DNA from: Nonomuraea sp. PA05 | Lineage (GTDB): Bacteria > Actinomycetota > Actinomycetes > Streptosporangiales > Streptosporangiaceae | Length of the DNA: 64,000 nucleotides | Direction of reading: 5' to 3' | NCBI RefSeq assembly: GCF_008086045.1 | Contig: NZ_VSEY01000009.1 | Span: forward strand, 248,001-312,000 | Shown: positions 40,291 to 49,489 of the stretch, in pieces | Position numbering within the stretch: position 1 is the stretch's first letter | Layout: each line of letters begins with the position of its first letter | Translations under genes and position numbers: made by a program | The notes under the pieces: model-generated | What the model was told of the DNA's origin: nothing | Database searches by the model: none | The model's input: the letters and a program-made list of their open reading frames with translations, nothing else

Positions 40291-43200
40291 ATGTCGGCTT
40301 ACCTGCGTTTCCCCGCCGTCTTCCAGGACGTGGTGGTCTTCGCCGCCGAGGACGACCTGTGGATGGTCTCGGCCCACGGCGGGCGGGCCTTCCGGCTGAC
40401 GGCCGGGCTGGCCGAGGCCGGTTACCCGCGCATCTCGCCGCGCGGCGACCAGCTCGCGTTCGTCGGGCGCGAGGAGGGCCCGGAAGAGGTGTACGTGATG
40501 CCGTCCGGCGGCGGCGCGGCTCGCCGGGTGACCTTCCACGGAGCCCGCTGCACGGTGACGGGGTGGGATCCGGAGGGGCGCATCCTGTACGCCAGCGACC
40601 AGTCCCAGCCGTTCGAGGGCCGCAAGTGGCTGCACCGGGTGGCGCCGGGCGGGGTGCCGGAGCGGTTGCCGTACGGGCCGGCGAACTCGATCGCGTACGG
40701 ACCCGAGAGCATGATCGTGCTGGGCCGCAACACCGCGGACCCCGCGCGGTGGAAGCGGTACCGCGGCGGCACCGTGGGCGACCTGTGGATCGACGCCGGC
40801 GGCGACGGCGAGTTCGGCAGGCTGATCAGGCTGCCGGGGAACCTGGCCTCGCCGTGCTGGAGCGGCGGCCGGGTGTGCTTCATCTCCGACCACGAGGGCG
40901 TCGGCAACGTCTACTCGTGCACCCCTGACGGCCAGGGCCTGCGCAAGCACACCCACCACGACGACTACTACGCGCGCAACCTGTCCAGCGACGGCCAGCG
41001 GCTGGTCTACCACGCGGGCGCCGACCTCTACCTGCTGGAGCCCGAGCAACTGGGTGAGCCCGGTGAGCGGCCGCGCAAGCTGGAGGTGCGGCTGGCCAGC
41101 TCCAGGACGCAGCGCAACCGCAGGTTCGTCGAGGCCGCCGACTACCTCGACAGCGCCACGCTGAGCCCCGACGGCAGCGCGCTGGCGATCACGGCGCGGG
41201 GCAAGGCGTACGCGATGGCCGACTGGGAGGGCCCGGTACGCCAGCACGGCTCCCCCGACGGCGTCCGCTACCGCTTCCTGACCTGGCTGAACGACGGCGT
41301 GCGGCTGATCGCGGCGGCCAGCGACGACGGCGACGAGGAGAAGCTGGTCATCCTGGAGGGCGGCGAGGGCGGCCCCGGCACGGAGGTGGCGCGGCTGGGC
41401 CGGATCAACGATCTGGTCCCGGACCCGGCGCACGACCGGGTCGCGGTCGTCAACCACCGCCACGAGCTGCACCTGCTCGACCTGGAGACGGGCCGGGCGG
41501 AGCTGGTGGAGGCCAACCCGCACGGCCCGCCCGAGGATCCGGCGTGGTCGCACGACGGCGAGTGGCTGGCGTACGCGAGCCCGCTCAACGCGCAGACCAC
41601 CGCGATCAGGCTGCATCATCCGGGGACGGGCCGGACGGCGCAGGCGAGCGAGCCGGTGCTGAAGGACTCGATGCCCGCCTTCGACCCTGGCGGGAAGTAT
41701 CTGTACTTCATCGGCCAGCGGGCCTTCTCCCCCGTCTACGACCAGCTCCAGTTCGATCTGGGTTTCCCGCTGGGCACCCGCCCGTACGCGGTGGCGTTGC
41801 GCGAGGACGTGCCGGACCCGTTCGTGCCCCAGCCACGCCCGCTGCACGAAAAGGACGACGACGATGACGAGGAGGAGGACGAGGACGGCGAGGCGCTGCG
41901 GGTGGACGTGGCCGGGCTGGCGCGCCGGGTCACCGCGTTCCCGCTGCCCGAGGGCCGCTACGAGCGGGTGGCGGGGCTGAAGGGCGGCAAGGCGCTGATC
42001 CTGACCAGCCCGCTGCACGGGGACGACACGCTGCACCTGTTCGACTTCACCAAGGGCGAGAGCGAGACGTTCGCCGACGGGGTGAGCGGGTTCGAGCTGG
42101 GCCGCGACCACAAGACGCTGCTGTACCGGGCGGGCGCCAGGCTGCGCGTGGTGAAGGCGGGCGAGGTGGCGGGCGAGGAGGAGACGCCGGGGCGGGAGAG
42201 CGGCTGGATCGACCTGTCGCGGATCAAGGTGTCGGTCTGCCCGGAGGCGGAGTGGCGGCAGATGTTCAGGGAGGCGTGGCGGCTGCAGCGGGAGAACTTC
42301 TGGACCGAGGACATGGCGGGCGTGGACTGGCCGGCCGTGTACGACCGGTACCGGCCGCTGGTGGAGCGGGTGACGACCCGGGGCGAGTTCTCCGACCTGC
42401 TGTGGGAGCTGCACGGCGAGCTGGCCACCAGCCACGCGTACGAGAGCGGCGGCGAGTACCGTCCCGGCCCCGACTACAGCCAGGGCAAGCTGGGCGTGGA
42501 CTGGCGGCTGCGCGACGGCGTCTACCACATCGCCGCGATCGTGACGGGCGACCCGTGGGATCCCGAGGCCACCTCGCCGCTGAACCGGGTCGGGCTGGAC
42601 GTCCGTACGGGCGACGCCGTCCTGGCCATCAACGGCGCGCCCATCGGCGTGTCGGCGGCCACCCCGAACGAGCGCCTGGTCAACCAGGCAGGCGAGGAGG
42701 TGGAGCTGACGCTGCGCCGCGAGGAGCGCGTCTTCACCGTCACCGTGCGGGCGCTGGCCGACGACCAGCCCGCCCGCTACCGCGACTGGGTGAACCTCAA
42801 CCGCGCCCAGTGCCACCAGCGCTCCGGCGGCCGGATCGGCTACCTGCACGTGCCTGACATGGGCCCGGACGGGTTCGGCGAGTTCCACCGGGGGTTCCTG
42901 GCCGAGTACGACCGGCACGCGCTCATCGTGGACGTGCGCTTCAACGGCGGCGGCCACGTGTCGTCGCTGCTGCTGCAGAAGCTGGCCAGGCGGCGGCTGG
43001 GCTACGACTACCCGAGGTGGGGCGGCCCCGAGCCGTACCCGCCGGAGTCGCCGCGCGGCCCGCTGGTGGCGGTCACGAACGAGTGGGCGGGCTCCGACGG
43101 CGACATCTTCAGCCACACCTTCAAGCTGCTGAGGCTGGGCCCGCTGGTCGGCCGGCGCACCTGGGGCGGCGTGATCGGCATCTGGCCGCGCCACACGCTC

Positions 43201-43446
43201 GCCGACGGAACGGTGACGACGCAGCCGGAATTCTCCTTCGCCTTCGACGACGTGTTCGATGACGGGGGGTGGCAGGTGGAGAACTACGGCACCGATCCTG
43301 ACATCGAGGTGGACATCACCCCGCAGGACTACGCCAGGGGCGTGGACACGCAGCTGGAGCGGGCCATCGACGTCGCGCTGGAGCTGCTGGCCGAGCGCCC
43401 GCCGCATACCCCCGATCCCCGGCATAGGCCGCGCATGCAACCTTGA
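40291..43446 (+). CDS. tricorn protease homologue (peptidase S41)
   Basis: A 1051-residue cytosolic self-compartmentalising peptidase that trims oligopeptides after the proteasome or Clp. N-terminal beta-propellers (about 1-640) carry WD-like blades; an acidic linker (DDDDEEEDED) at about 515-530 is unusual. A C1 helical domain (FREAWRLQRENFWTEDM), PDZ (about 760-830) and C2 domain follow. Catalytic S714-H715 (ATSHAYE) and nucleophile S935 (GSDGD) are present, with a QPEFSF glutamate downstream. Length matches the family. ATG 40291. It is monocistronic and ends 84 bases before a strong hairpin. Confidence 0.93.
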   Translation: MSAYLRFPAVFQDVVVFAAEDDLWMVSAHGGRAFRLTAGLAEAGYPRISPRGDQLAFVGREEGPEEVYVMPSGGGAARRVTFHGARCTVTGWDPEGRILYASDQSQPFEGRKWLHRVAPGGVPERLPYGPANSIAYGPESMIVLGRNTADPARWKRYRGGTVGDLWIDAGGDGEFGRLIRLPGNLASPCWSGGRVCFISDHEGVGNVYSCTPDGQGLRKHTHHDDYYARNLSSDGQRLVYHAGADLYLLEPEQLGEPGERPRKLEVRLASSRTQRNRRFVEAADYLDSATLSPDGSALAITARGKAYAMADWEGPVRQHGSPDGVRYRFLTWLNDGVRLIAAASDDGDEEKLVILEGGEGGPGTEVARLGRINDLVPDPAHDRVAVVNHRHELHLLDLETGRAELVEANPHGPPEDPAWSHDGEWLAYASPLNAQTTAIRLHHPGTGRTAQASEPVLKDSMPAFDPGGKYLYFIGQRAFSPVYDQLQFDLGFPLGTRPYAVALREDVPDPFVPQPRPLHEKDDDDDEEEDEDGEALRVDVAGLARRVTAFPLPEGRYERVAGLKGGKALILTSPLHGDDTLHLFDFTKGESETFADGVSGFELGRDHKTLLYRAGARLRVVKAGEVAGEEETPGRESGWIDLSRIKVSVCPEAEWRQMFREAWRLQRENFWTEDMAGVDWPAVYDRYRPLVERVTTRGEFSDLLWELHGELATSHAYESGGEYRPGPDYSQGKLGVDWRLRDGVYHIAAIVTGDPWDPEATSPLNRVGLDVRTGDAVLAINGAPIGVSAATPNERLVNQAGEEVELTLRREERVFTVTVRALADDQPARYRDWVNLNRAQCHQRSGGRIGYLHVPDMGPDGFGEFHRGFLAEYDRHALIVDVRFNGGGHVSSLLLQKLARRRLGYDYPRWGGPEPYPPESPRGPLVAVTNEWAGSDGDIFSHTFKLLRLGPLVGRRTWGGVIGIWPRHTLADGTVTTQPEFSFAFDDVFDDGGWQVENYGTDPDIEVDITPQDYARGVDTQLERAIDVALELLAERPPHTPDPRHRPRMQP

Positions 43447-43529
43447 TGACCTTTCCGGCGTCTAAAGATCATAGGTGGGGAAAGTGCATCGGGGATGAAC
43501 AGAATGCACTCCGCCGACGGAGAGAGTAG

Positions 43530-43564
43530 GGCCGGTGGTGAGAAGTCCGTTCTCACCACCGGCC
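43530..43564 (+). terminator. 15-bp perfect hairpin between tricorn and the glycosyltransferase
   Basis: GGCCGGTGGTGAGAA (43530-43544) and its complement (43550-43564) flank GTCCG. Likely the tricorn terminator, although it is also only 44 bases before the glycosyltransferase start and could be a leader element. An AGTGCAT/ATGCACT repeat lies just upstream (about 43480-43508). Confidence 0.65.
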
Positions 43565-43607
43565 ACGTGTGTTGAGACTGCTTCCGCGACTAAGGGGGAT
43601 TTGTCAG

Positions 43608-44900
43608 GTGCGCGCACTGGCACGCAAGGGCAAGTCGGCGATGCGACGGCTTTATCGGGGATACAACCGGCGCAAGGCGAGCAGCGCGCCACCGCCCTCG
43701 ACCGGGCAGGTACGCATCCTGCTCCTGCACGCCTACGGGATGGGCGGCACGATCAGGACGGTGTTCAACCTGGCCAGCTACCTGGCCGAGAGCCACGACG
43801 TCGAGATCGTGAGCGTCCTGAAGGAGGCCGAGGAGCCGTTCTTCCCGATCGACCCGCGGGTGAAGTTCCGCTTCCTGGACGACCGGATCAACCCCGGGCA
43901 CGACCCCGTACGCTCGATGTTGTCGAAGATGCCGAGCAGGCTCATCCCCAAGGAGGAGTCGGCCTACCACCGCTTCAACCTGTGGACCGACCTCAGGCTG
44001 GCCCGCTTCATCCGTTCCCTCGACACCGGCGTGCTGATGGCGACCCGCCCGGGGCTGAACCTCGCGATGGCCCAGTTAGCGCCGCCCGGCGTGATCACGA
44101 TCGGGCAGGAACACGTGGCCCTGCGCACGCAGCCGGAGCCCGTCCAGGAACTCGTCAAGTGGCGTTACCGCCGCCTCGACGCGCTGGTCACCCTTACCAA
44201 GGCCGACCTGCGCGACTACCGCGAGACGCTGCCGAAGAAGCCGCGCAAGCTGGCCCGCATCCCCAACGCGGTGCCGCCGATGTCGGGCGAGATCTCCAAG
44301 CTGGACGCCAAGGTGGCCGTCGCGGTCGGCAGGATGACCCGCATCAAGGGCTTCCACCGGCTGATCACCGCCTGGGAGACGGTCGCCGCCGCCCACCCCG
44401 ACTGGAAGCTGCGCATCTACGGCGCGGGGCCGCAGGAGGAGAACCTCGCCCAGCAGATCGTGGAGGCGGGCCTGGAGGGCAAGGTCGAGCTGCCGGGGCC
44501 GACCACCGACGTGGGTGCCGAGCTGGAGAAGGCGTCGATCTACGTGCTCAGCTCGCGGCACGAGGGCTTCCCCATGACGATCCTGGAGGCCATGGCCAAG
44601 GGGCTGTCGATCGTCAGCTTCAACAGCCCGCACGGGCCCAAGGAGATGATCACGAACGAGGTGGACGGGCTGCTGGTCAAGCCGCGCACCAACGCCAACC
44701 TCGCCGCGTCGATCATCCGGGTCATCGAGGACGAGCAGCTCCGCCGCGGGCTGGCCGCCGGGGCGCTGGAGACGGCCCGCGCGTACGACGTGGACGTCAT
44801 CGGACGGCAGTGGGACGACCTGCTCGCCGACCTGCTGGCCCGCCGCGAGGCCAAGTCCCGCCCGGCCGTCGCACCCGAGCTGCCGCCTCCCTGCCCCTGA
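43608..44900 (+). CDS. family 4 glycosyltransferase
   Basis: A 430-residue GT-B transferase. The GT4 C-terminal half shows AVAVGRMTRIKGFHRLI, LRIYGAGPQEENL and the E-X7-E motif EGFPMTILEAMAKG. A basic N-terminal leader (RRLYRGYNRRKASS) suggests membrane association. It is of the type that makes teichoic or capsular polymers, or glycosylates cell-wall material; substrate unknown. GTG 43608 has GGGGGA upstream. Monocistronic and convergent with htrA. Confidence 0.85.
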   Translation: MRALARKGKSAMRRLYRGYNRRKASSAPPPSTGQVRILLLHAYGMGGTIRTVFNLASYLAESHDVEIVSVLKEAEEPFFPIDPRVKFRFLDDRINPGHDPVRSMLSKMPSRLIPKEESAYHRFNLWTDLRLARFIRSLDTGVLMATRPGLNLAMAQLAPPGVITIGQEHVALRTQPEPVQELVKWRYRRLDALVTLTKADLRDYRETLPKKPRKLARIPNAVPPMSGEISKLDAKVAVAVGRMTRIKGFHRLITAWETVAAAHPDWKLRIYGAGPQEENLAQQIVEAGLEGKVELPGPTTDVGAELEKASIYVLSSRHEGFPMTILEAMAKGLSIVSFNSPHGPKEMITNEVDGLLVKPRTNANLAASIIRVIEDEQLRRGLAAGALETARAYDVDVIGRQWDDLLADLLARREAKSRPAVAPELPPPCP

Positions 44901-44949
44901 CCGGGCGTGTTCTGACGCCTCCCGGCCCCTGATCAGGCGTGTTCAGACG
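44886..44949. repeat. 32-bp direct duplication across the glycosyltransferase/htrA convergent ends
   Basis: Units 44886-44917 and 44918-44949 differ at five or six positions. The first covers the glycosyltransferase stop, the second the htrA stop. Confidence 0.85.
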
Positions 44950-45863
44950 CCTGTGCCGGTGAGCTCCACCGGCTCGGCGATCACGTCCACCAGCGCGCCG
45001 TTCCGGTGCACGGTGATCGGCAGCGGCCGTCCGATCGCCTTGGCGAACATCAGCCGCTGCAGGCTCTGCGCGTCGCCCACCGGGGTGCGCCCGGCGCTCA
45101 GCACCAGGTCGCCGGCGCGCAGCCCGGCCCGGTGCGCGGGCGACTCCGGCACCACCTCGACCACGCGCAGCGCCCCGTTCTGCCCAGTGCGCCGCCGCAG
45201 TTCCTCGGGCAGCGGCGCCGGGGACGTCACCAGCCCGAGGAACGCCCGGCGGACCCGCCCGTCCCTGATCAGAGCCGCGATGATGGAGCGGGTCGTGCCG
45301 TTGACCGGCACGGCCAGCCCCACCCCGATCCCGGCGACCGCCGTGTTGACGCCGACCACCCGCGCCCGCGAGTCGGCCAGCGCCCCGCCGGAGTTGCCAG
45401 GGTTGAGCGCCGCGTCGGTCTGGATGACGTCCTCGATCAGCCGCATGTTCGCGCCGCTGCGCGCGGGCAGCGAACGCCCCAGCCCGGACACCACTCCGGC
45501 GGTCACCGACCCGGCCAGCCCGAGCGGGTTGCCCACGGTCACCACGAGCTGGCCGACCACGAGCTCGTCGCTGTCGCCCAGCTCGGCGGGCGGCGGCGTG
45601 GCCGCCTGCGCCCTGATGACCGCCAGGTCCGACAGCGGGTCCCGGCCGATGACCCGGAAGTCGCCGGAGGAGCCGTCGGCGAACGCCACGGTGCCGGACC
45701 TGGCGGAGCCGACCACGTGCGCGTTGGTCAGCAGGAACCCGTCCGCGGTGAACACCACCGCGGACCCGCTGCCCTGGCGGGTCCGCACGCCGGCCACCTT
45801 GGGCAGCAGCTCCGCCGCCACGGACGAGACGACCTGGGAGTAGGCGTCGAGGGGGTCCGCCAT
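44943..45863 (-). CDS. HtrA/DegP-like trypsin-family serine protease with PDZ domain
   Basis: A 306-residue protease. The trypsin-like domain carries H49 (NAHVV), D79 (SDLAVI) and S158 (GNSGG); a PDZ domain follows (about 215-300, AGLRAGDLVLSAG). Unlike typical HtrA, it has neither signal peptide nor membrane anchor, so it seems cytoplasmic or is a naked protease. ATG 45863 follows GGAGG. It would degrade or process misfolded proteins. A methyltransferase gene ends 40 bases upstream, and the pair may be co-transcribed. Confidence 0.9.
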   Translation of the reverse strand: MADPLDAYSQVVSSVAAELLPKVAGVRTRQGSGSAVVFTADGFLLTNAHVVGSARSGTVAFADGSSGDFRVIGRDPLSDLAVIRAQAATPPPAELGDSDELVVGQLVVTVGNPLGLAGSVTAGVVSGLGRSLPARSGANMRLIEDVIQTDAALNPGNSGGALADSRARVVGVNTAVAGIGVGLAVPVNGTTRSIIAALIRDGRVRRAFLGLVTSPAPLPEELRRRTGQNGALRVVEVVPESPAHRAGLRAGDLVLSAGRTPVGDAQSLQRLMFAKAIGRPLPITVHRNGALVDVIAEPVELTGTGV

Positions 45864-45902
45864 GGGGTCCTCCAGATGATTACTTGCTTACACGGTAACC
45901 CC

Positions 45903-46946
45903 TCACGGCCGCGCCTCGTAGACGATGTTGAACGGTGTCTGCGCCACCCGGCGGAACCGGCCGAACCCGGCCTCTGCCGCCAGCCGCCGCACCGGCTCCT
46001 CGCCCGCCTGCGCGCCGAGGGCGTAGCCGCCCTCCTGCGACAGCGCGTTCGGCACGCACAGGAACGCCGAGAAGGCGTAGTAGGCGCGGCCCACCGGGTT
46101 GAGGTTCTCGCTCAGCGACGAGCCCGCCGCCGGCTCCACGATCATCCAGGTGCCGTCGTCGGCGAGCTGTCCGCGCACCCGCCGCGCCGCGCCGAGCGGA
46201 TCGCCCATGTCGTGCAGCGCGTCGAACGTGGTCACCAGGTCGTACGGGCCGCCGTCGAAGGTCTGCGCGCTGCCCACCCTGAACTGGACGCGGTCGCCGA
46301 GCCCGTGCGCGCCGGCCCGCTGGCGGGCCCGTTCGACGGAAGCGCCATGGTAGTCCCAGCCGACGTACGCCGAGGCGGGGAACGCCCGCGCCATGAGCGT
46401 GGTGGACGCGCCGTGCCCGCACCCCACGTCGGCGACCCGGATCCCGGCGCGCAGGCCGGCCTCCACGCCGTCGAGCGCGGGCAGCCAGCCGCTGACCAGG
46501 TTGGCCGTGTAGCCGAACCGGAAGAAGCGCTCGCAGCCGGAGAAGACGTCCGCGTCGTGCTCGTGCCAGCCGACGCCCTGCCCGGTGCGGAACGCCTCGG
46601 TGATGCGCGGCTCCGCCTTGAGCGCGCCGATGGCGAGCTGGAAGCCGCCGAGCACGGGGCCGTCGGGGTCGGTCAGCGCGTACGCCTGCTCCTCGGTCAG
46701 CCAGTAGTGCCCCGTTTCGGTGTCGTACTCGACGTAGCCGCCCGCCGCCTGGCCGCGCAGCCACTCCTCGACGTAGCGCGGCGCGGTGCCGGTGCGGTCG
46801 GCCAGCTCCTCCGGCAGTTGCGGCTTGTCGGCGAGCGCCTGGTAGAGGCCGAGCCGATCGCCGACGACGACGCCGCCCGCCGCCATGGTGGCGCCGACGT
46901 CGCTGACGAACTTGCCGAGGAACTGCATCAATCGTTCTTCGTTCAT
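45903..46946 (-). CDS. SAM-dependent methyltransferase with N-terminal dimerisation helix domain
   Basis: A 347-residue methyltransferase. The N-terminal winged-helix-like domain (LGLYQALADKPQLPEELADRT) precedes a class I core with VADVGCGHGAST and DLVTTFDALHD. It resembles the Rv-type methyltransferases of small-molecule or lipid pathways. The ATG at 46946 is followed by MNEERLMQFL. A TGTCACG-N16-CGAC element lies about 90-115 bases upstream on the same strand, suggesting ECF control. Substrate unknown. Confidence 0.87.
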   Translation of the reverse strand: MNEERLMQFLGKFVSDVGATMAAGGVVVGDRLGLYQALADKPQLPEELADRTGTAPRYVEEWLRGQAAGGYVEYDTETGHYWLTEEQAYALTDPDGPVLGGFQLAIGALKAEPRITEAFRTGQGVGWHEHDADVFSGCERFFRFGYTANLVSGWLPALDGVEAGLRAGIRVADVGCGHGASTTLMARAFPASAYVGWDYHGASVERARQRAGAHGLGDRVQFRVGSAQTFDGGPYDLVTTFDALHDMGDPLGAARRVRGQLADDGTWMIVEPAAGSSLSENLNPVGRAYYAFSAFLCVPNALSQEGGYALGAQAGEEPVRRLAAEAGFGRFRRVAQTPFNIVYEARP

Positions 46947-47033
46947 CGCCGTGGTCTCCCCTGAGTCGTGTCGTCGGGCGGGGAGCGGTGCCGCGGACCG
47001 CCCCCGGCTCCGGCCGATCAGCGGGATGGAGCC

Positions 47034-47060
47034 GTCGCCCTCTCCCTGAGGGGCGTGACA
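47034..47060 (-). promoter_or_regulatory. ECF-type promoter of the methyltransferase
   Basis: Minus strand TGTCACG (47060-47054), 16 bases, CGAC (47037-47034). Same -35 and spacing as the elements at 959-987 and 9061-9088, but the -10 differs. The gap from here to ATG 46946 is about 88 bases. Confidence 0.4.
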
Positions 47061-47077
47061 TTCCGTTCCACGGGGGG

Positions 47078-47689
47078 CTAGCGCGGGGGCTGGCGCGCGG
47101 TGACGCTGCGGGCGACGGCCTGGGCGGCCCGCCAGATCAGGCCCGCGTGCGCGGCAGGCGCCTGCGCGGTGATGACGAGCGCCTGCCCCGCCCCGAACGG
47201 CACCAGGTGGTGCGACTGCCGCCAGTTCTCCCCTTCGTGCCGGTAGGCGATGTCCACCGACTCCAGATCGGGGTCGTGCCGCTGGGACAGCATGGTCTGG
47301 CCGGGCCCGGCCAGCTCGACGAGCGGCGGGATACGGTCGCGCGCCACCGGCCCCTGCGGGTAGATGAGGCACTCGTCCGGCCCCCACAGGTAGAAGGGGG
47401 TGGAGTCGCCGCTGGGCGCGGACTCGATGGCGAACTCCTCCGGCCAGATCACCGAGTACAGCGAGGTCTCGATCCGCCAGAGGCGTTCCTCGGGGCCGGG
47501 CAGCACGTCCACGACCTGCTCCACGGTGCGGGCGTCGGCCACGTCGACGGTCGCGGTGCGGGTCGTCTCGCCCGCGCCCTGGATGACGGTGACGACGCCG
47601 GGAGTGCCGGGGGAACGTTCGAAGCCGTAGGGCCACCAGGGCACCAGTGTCACTCCGTGCCCCGTCAGCCGCGCTAACACCTGACCCAC
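47078..47689 (-). CDS. hypothetical protein
   Basis: I do not recognise this 203-residue protein. It has no signal peptide or membrane segment, is rich in Trp, Pro and acidic residues, and shows motifs WWPYGFERSPGTPG, SLYSVIWPEEF and FYLWGPDECLIYP. The stretches suggest a compact alpha/beta fold. The start is a GTG at 47689 upstream of the methyltransferase promoter. Neighbours are the methyltransferase downstream and the crcB pair, and a shared transcript is possible. No function is proposed. Confidence 0.7.
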   Translation of the reverse strand: MGQVLARLTGHGVTLVPWWPYGFERSPGTPGVVTVIQGAGETTRTATVDVADARTVEQVVDVLPGPEERLWRIETSLYSVIWPEEFAIESAPSGDSTPFYLWGPDECLIYPQGPVARDRIPPLVELAGPGQTMLSQRHDPDLESVDIAYRHEGENWRQSHHLVPFGAGQALVITAQAPAAHAGLIWRAAQAVARSVTARQPPR

Positions 47690-47720
47690 GTGCCGTCCCT
47701 CCCCGCCGACGCGCCGATGA

Positions 47721-48077
47721 TCATACTGCCTGGGCCAGCGCCGCCCCGCAGTAGGCCGCGCCCAGCCCGGCCACCACGCTGACCACCGCGTTGGCGGCGG
47801 CTTGGAAGCGGGCGCCCTTCTCCATCAGCCGTACCGTTTCGTACCCCAGCGTCGAGTACGTCGTCAGCGCCCCGCAGAATCCGGTGCCCGCCAGCGCCAT
47901 CAGCCCGCCGTCCGCCGGCAGCGCGGCCAGGAAGCCCAGCAGCGCCGACCCGGCGACGTTGACCGTCAGCGTCCCCCAGGGGAAGCCGGTGTCGTGCCGC
48001 GCCTGCACGGCCCGGTCGGCCAGGTAGCGCAGCGGCGCACCCACCGCCGCGCCCAGCACGATGAGCAGCACCGTCAC
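47721..48077 (-). CDS. crcB: CrcB/Fluc fluoride channel subunit
   Basis: A 118-residue, four-helix fluoride exporter subunit. The family motifs GAAVGAPLRYLAD and GFCGALTTYSTLGYE are intact; the channel is a dual-topology dimer. It follows a second crcB by 73 bases, and such pairs form heterodimers. Start GTG 48077 (GTGACGGTGCTGC). The intervening repeat seems to have broken an original stop/start overlap. No fluoride riboswitch was recognised in front. Confidence 0.92.
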   Translation of the reverse strand: MTVLLIVLGAAVGAPLRYLADRAVQARHDTGFPWGTLTVNVAGSALLGFLAALPADGGLMALAGTGFCGALTTYSTLGYETVRLMEKGARFQAAANAVVSVVAGLGAAYCGAALAQAV

Positions 48078-48165
48078 CGCGCGCCCGCCCTCGGCACGAG
48101 GATCAGCGCCGTCACCGCGAGCCCGCCCTCGGGCACGAGGATCAGCGCCGTCACCGCGCGCCCGC
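48073..48165. repeat. 38/39-bp tandem repeat at the crcB-crcB junction
   Basis: Units 48073-48110 and 48111-48149, and a partial third to 48165. Each minus-strand copy contains GCGGTGACGG, the GTGA stop/start signature that ends the first crcB and begins the second. Expansion of this unit probably separated two originally overlapping genes. Confidence 0.85.
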
Positions 48166-48600
48166 CGTCACGGACGCGATCCGCCGGGTGAGCCACATGC
48201 CCGCCGCCACCGCCGCGAGCGCCGCGATCATGGTCGCGGCCAGGTAGACCAGCCCGGTGACCGGCGCGCCCGCCGCGACCGTGCCCCGCGCCTCCACCAC
48301 GTACGTCGAGAACGTCGTGTACCCGCCCAGCACCCCCACCCCCAGGAACGGCCGCACCAGCCGAGGCGCCCGGCGCACCTCGGTGATCACCACCATGAGC
48401 ACCCCCATGAGCAGGCAGCCCGACACGTTGACCAGTAACGTCGCCCACGGAAAGTCGGCCGGCCCGGACGGCAGCGCCATCTGCAAGGCATGCCGGGCAA
48501 GGGCACCGAGCGCGCCGCCGGCCGCGATCACGGCGAGCACCGGCCACAGCCGCTCGGCACGCCGCACAGGCATGTCAAGATCGATGGGACGCTCGGTCAC
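48151..48600 (-). CDS. crcB: CrcB/Fluc fluoride channel subunit (partner)
   Basis: A 149-residue CrcB protein, slightly longer than its partner because of a 20-residue N-terminal extension. Four helices; motifs GGALGALARHAL and GGYTTFSTYVVE. The equivalent of the R in the first motif is retained, and the TTFS phenylalanine-box region is present. It is the upstream gene of the pair and presumably carries the promoter. Together they export fluoride. Confidence 0.92.
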   Translation of the reverse strand: MTERPIDLDMPVRRAERLWPVLAVIAAGGALGALARHALQMALPSGPADFPWATLLVNVSGCLLMGVLMVVITEVRRAPRLVRPFLGVGVLGGYTTFSTYVVEARGTVAAGAPVTGLVYLAATMIAALAAVAAGMWLTRRIASVTAGAR

Positions 48601-48672
48601 ACAACCCTCCCCGTGTCGAAACGGGCGAAGCCGGGAATTTCTCTAGACAACCTCATGCTCGTGGAGGCGTGC

Positions 48673-49386
48673 TTGAGCACCAAGGACGCGGTCGCGGTCC
48701 TCGCCGGAGCCATCATCGTCGTTTCCTTCATCGGCAGCGCCAAGACCCAGCCCGCGACGGCGGCCAGCCCTCTGGGCAACGTCAGCGGCACTCTACCGGG
48801 TCTGGCCCCCATCATCTCCGACACCGAGAAGTCCGAGGCACGGGGGCTCATCAAACGGCTGCGAGTCAGAAACCTCGGGCCGAACACCGGCTACGCCCGC
48901 ACCCGGTACGGAGAGAACTGGGCCGACAGCGCGACCGGGGTGCCGTACGCGCGCAACGGCTGCCGCACCCGCGACGACCTGCTGGCCCGCGACGGGCAGA
49001 ACGTGAAGTTCAGAACCGGCTCGACCTGCGAGGTCGTCTCGATGGAGCTGACCGACCCCTACACCGGGCGGCTGATCCACTGGCACAAGGACAACGCCGA
49101 CGAGGTGCAGGTCGACCACGTGGTCCCGCTGAACTACGGCTGGCGGATGGGCGCGCCCCGCTGGGCGATGGCCAAGCGGCTGGACTTCGCCAACGACCCG
49201 CTCAACCTGCTGCCCGTCGACGGTGACGCCAACGAGCAGAAGGACGCCTCGGGGCCGGCGAACTGGCTGCCGCCCCGGCGCGGCGTGCGGTGCGCTTACG
49301 TCACCCGGTGGGCACAGGTGGCACTCAAGTACGACATTCCCGTCACGCCCGCCGACAAGAAAACCATGCTCGCGCAGTGCCGCTGA
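48673..49386 (+). CDS. secreted HNH endonuclease-family protein (GmrSD C-terminal-like)
   Basis: A roughly 237-residue exported nuclease. A signal peptide (AVAVLAGAIIVVSFIGSA) precedes a DUF1524/HNH core: DLLARDGQNV, then VDHVVPLNYGWRMGA and NDPLNLLPVDGDANEQK, where the DH and N-N-K positions form the metal and catalytic site. Extracellular DNA/RNA degradation is the expected role. TTG 48673 has GGAGG upstream; ATG 48655 would lengthen it by six residues. It is monocistronic, and its 3' end is duplicated downstream. Confidence 0.85.
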   Translation: MSTKDAVAVLAGAIIVVSFIGSAKTQPATAASPLGNVSGTLPGLAPIISDTEKSEARGLIKRLRVRNLGPNTGYARTRYGENWADSATGVPYARNGCRTRDDLLARDGQNVKFRTGSTCEVVSMELTDPYTGRLIHWHKDNADEVQVDHVVPLNYGWRMGAPRWAMAKRLDFANDPLNLLPVDGDANEQKDASGPANWLPPRRGVRCAYVTRWAQVALKYDIPVTPADKKTMLAQCR

Positions 49387-49460
49387 CACGGCACCATGCT
49401 CGCGCAGTGCCGCTGACCGGCGCCGTGCTCGCGAGTGCCGCCGACACGGCACCATGCCCA
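49363..49460. repeat. 29/30-bp tandem repeat copying the 3' end of the HNH gene
   Basis: Units at 49363-49392, 49393-49421 and 49422-49450, plus a partial copy. Each repeats accatgctcgcgcagtgccgctgac, the codons TMLAQCR-stop, with the third copy decayed. Confidence 0.9.
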
Positions 49461-49489
49461 TCCAGCGCGCAGCGCCCGCCCCGTGCTCG

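Noticed and set aside
40066..43440. A 1124-codon open frame opposite the tricorn gene
   Set aside because: It mirrors the full tricorn gene and has no domain; the plus-strand protein has clear catalytic motifs.
48601..48672. Fluoride riboswitch in front of the crcB pair
   Set aside because: No recognisable conserved crcB-motif pairing or pseudoknot was found in the short leader.
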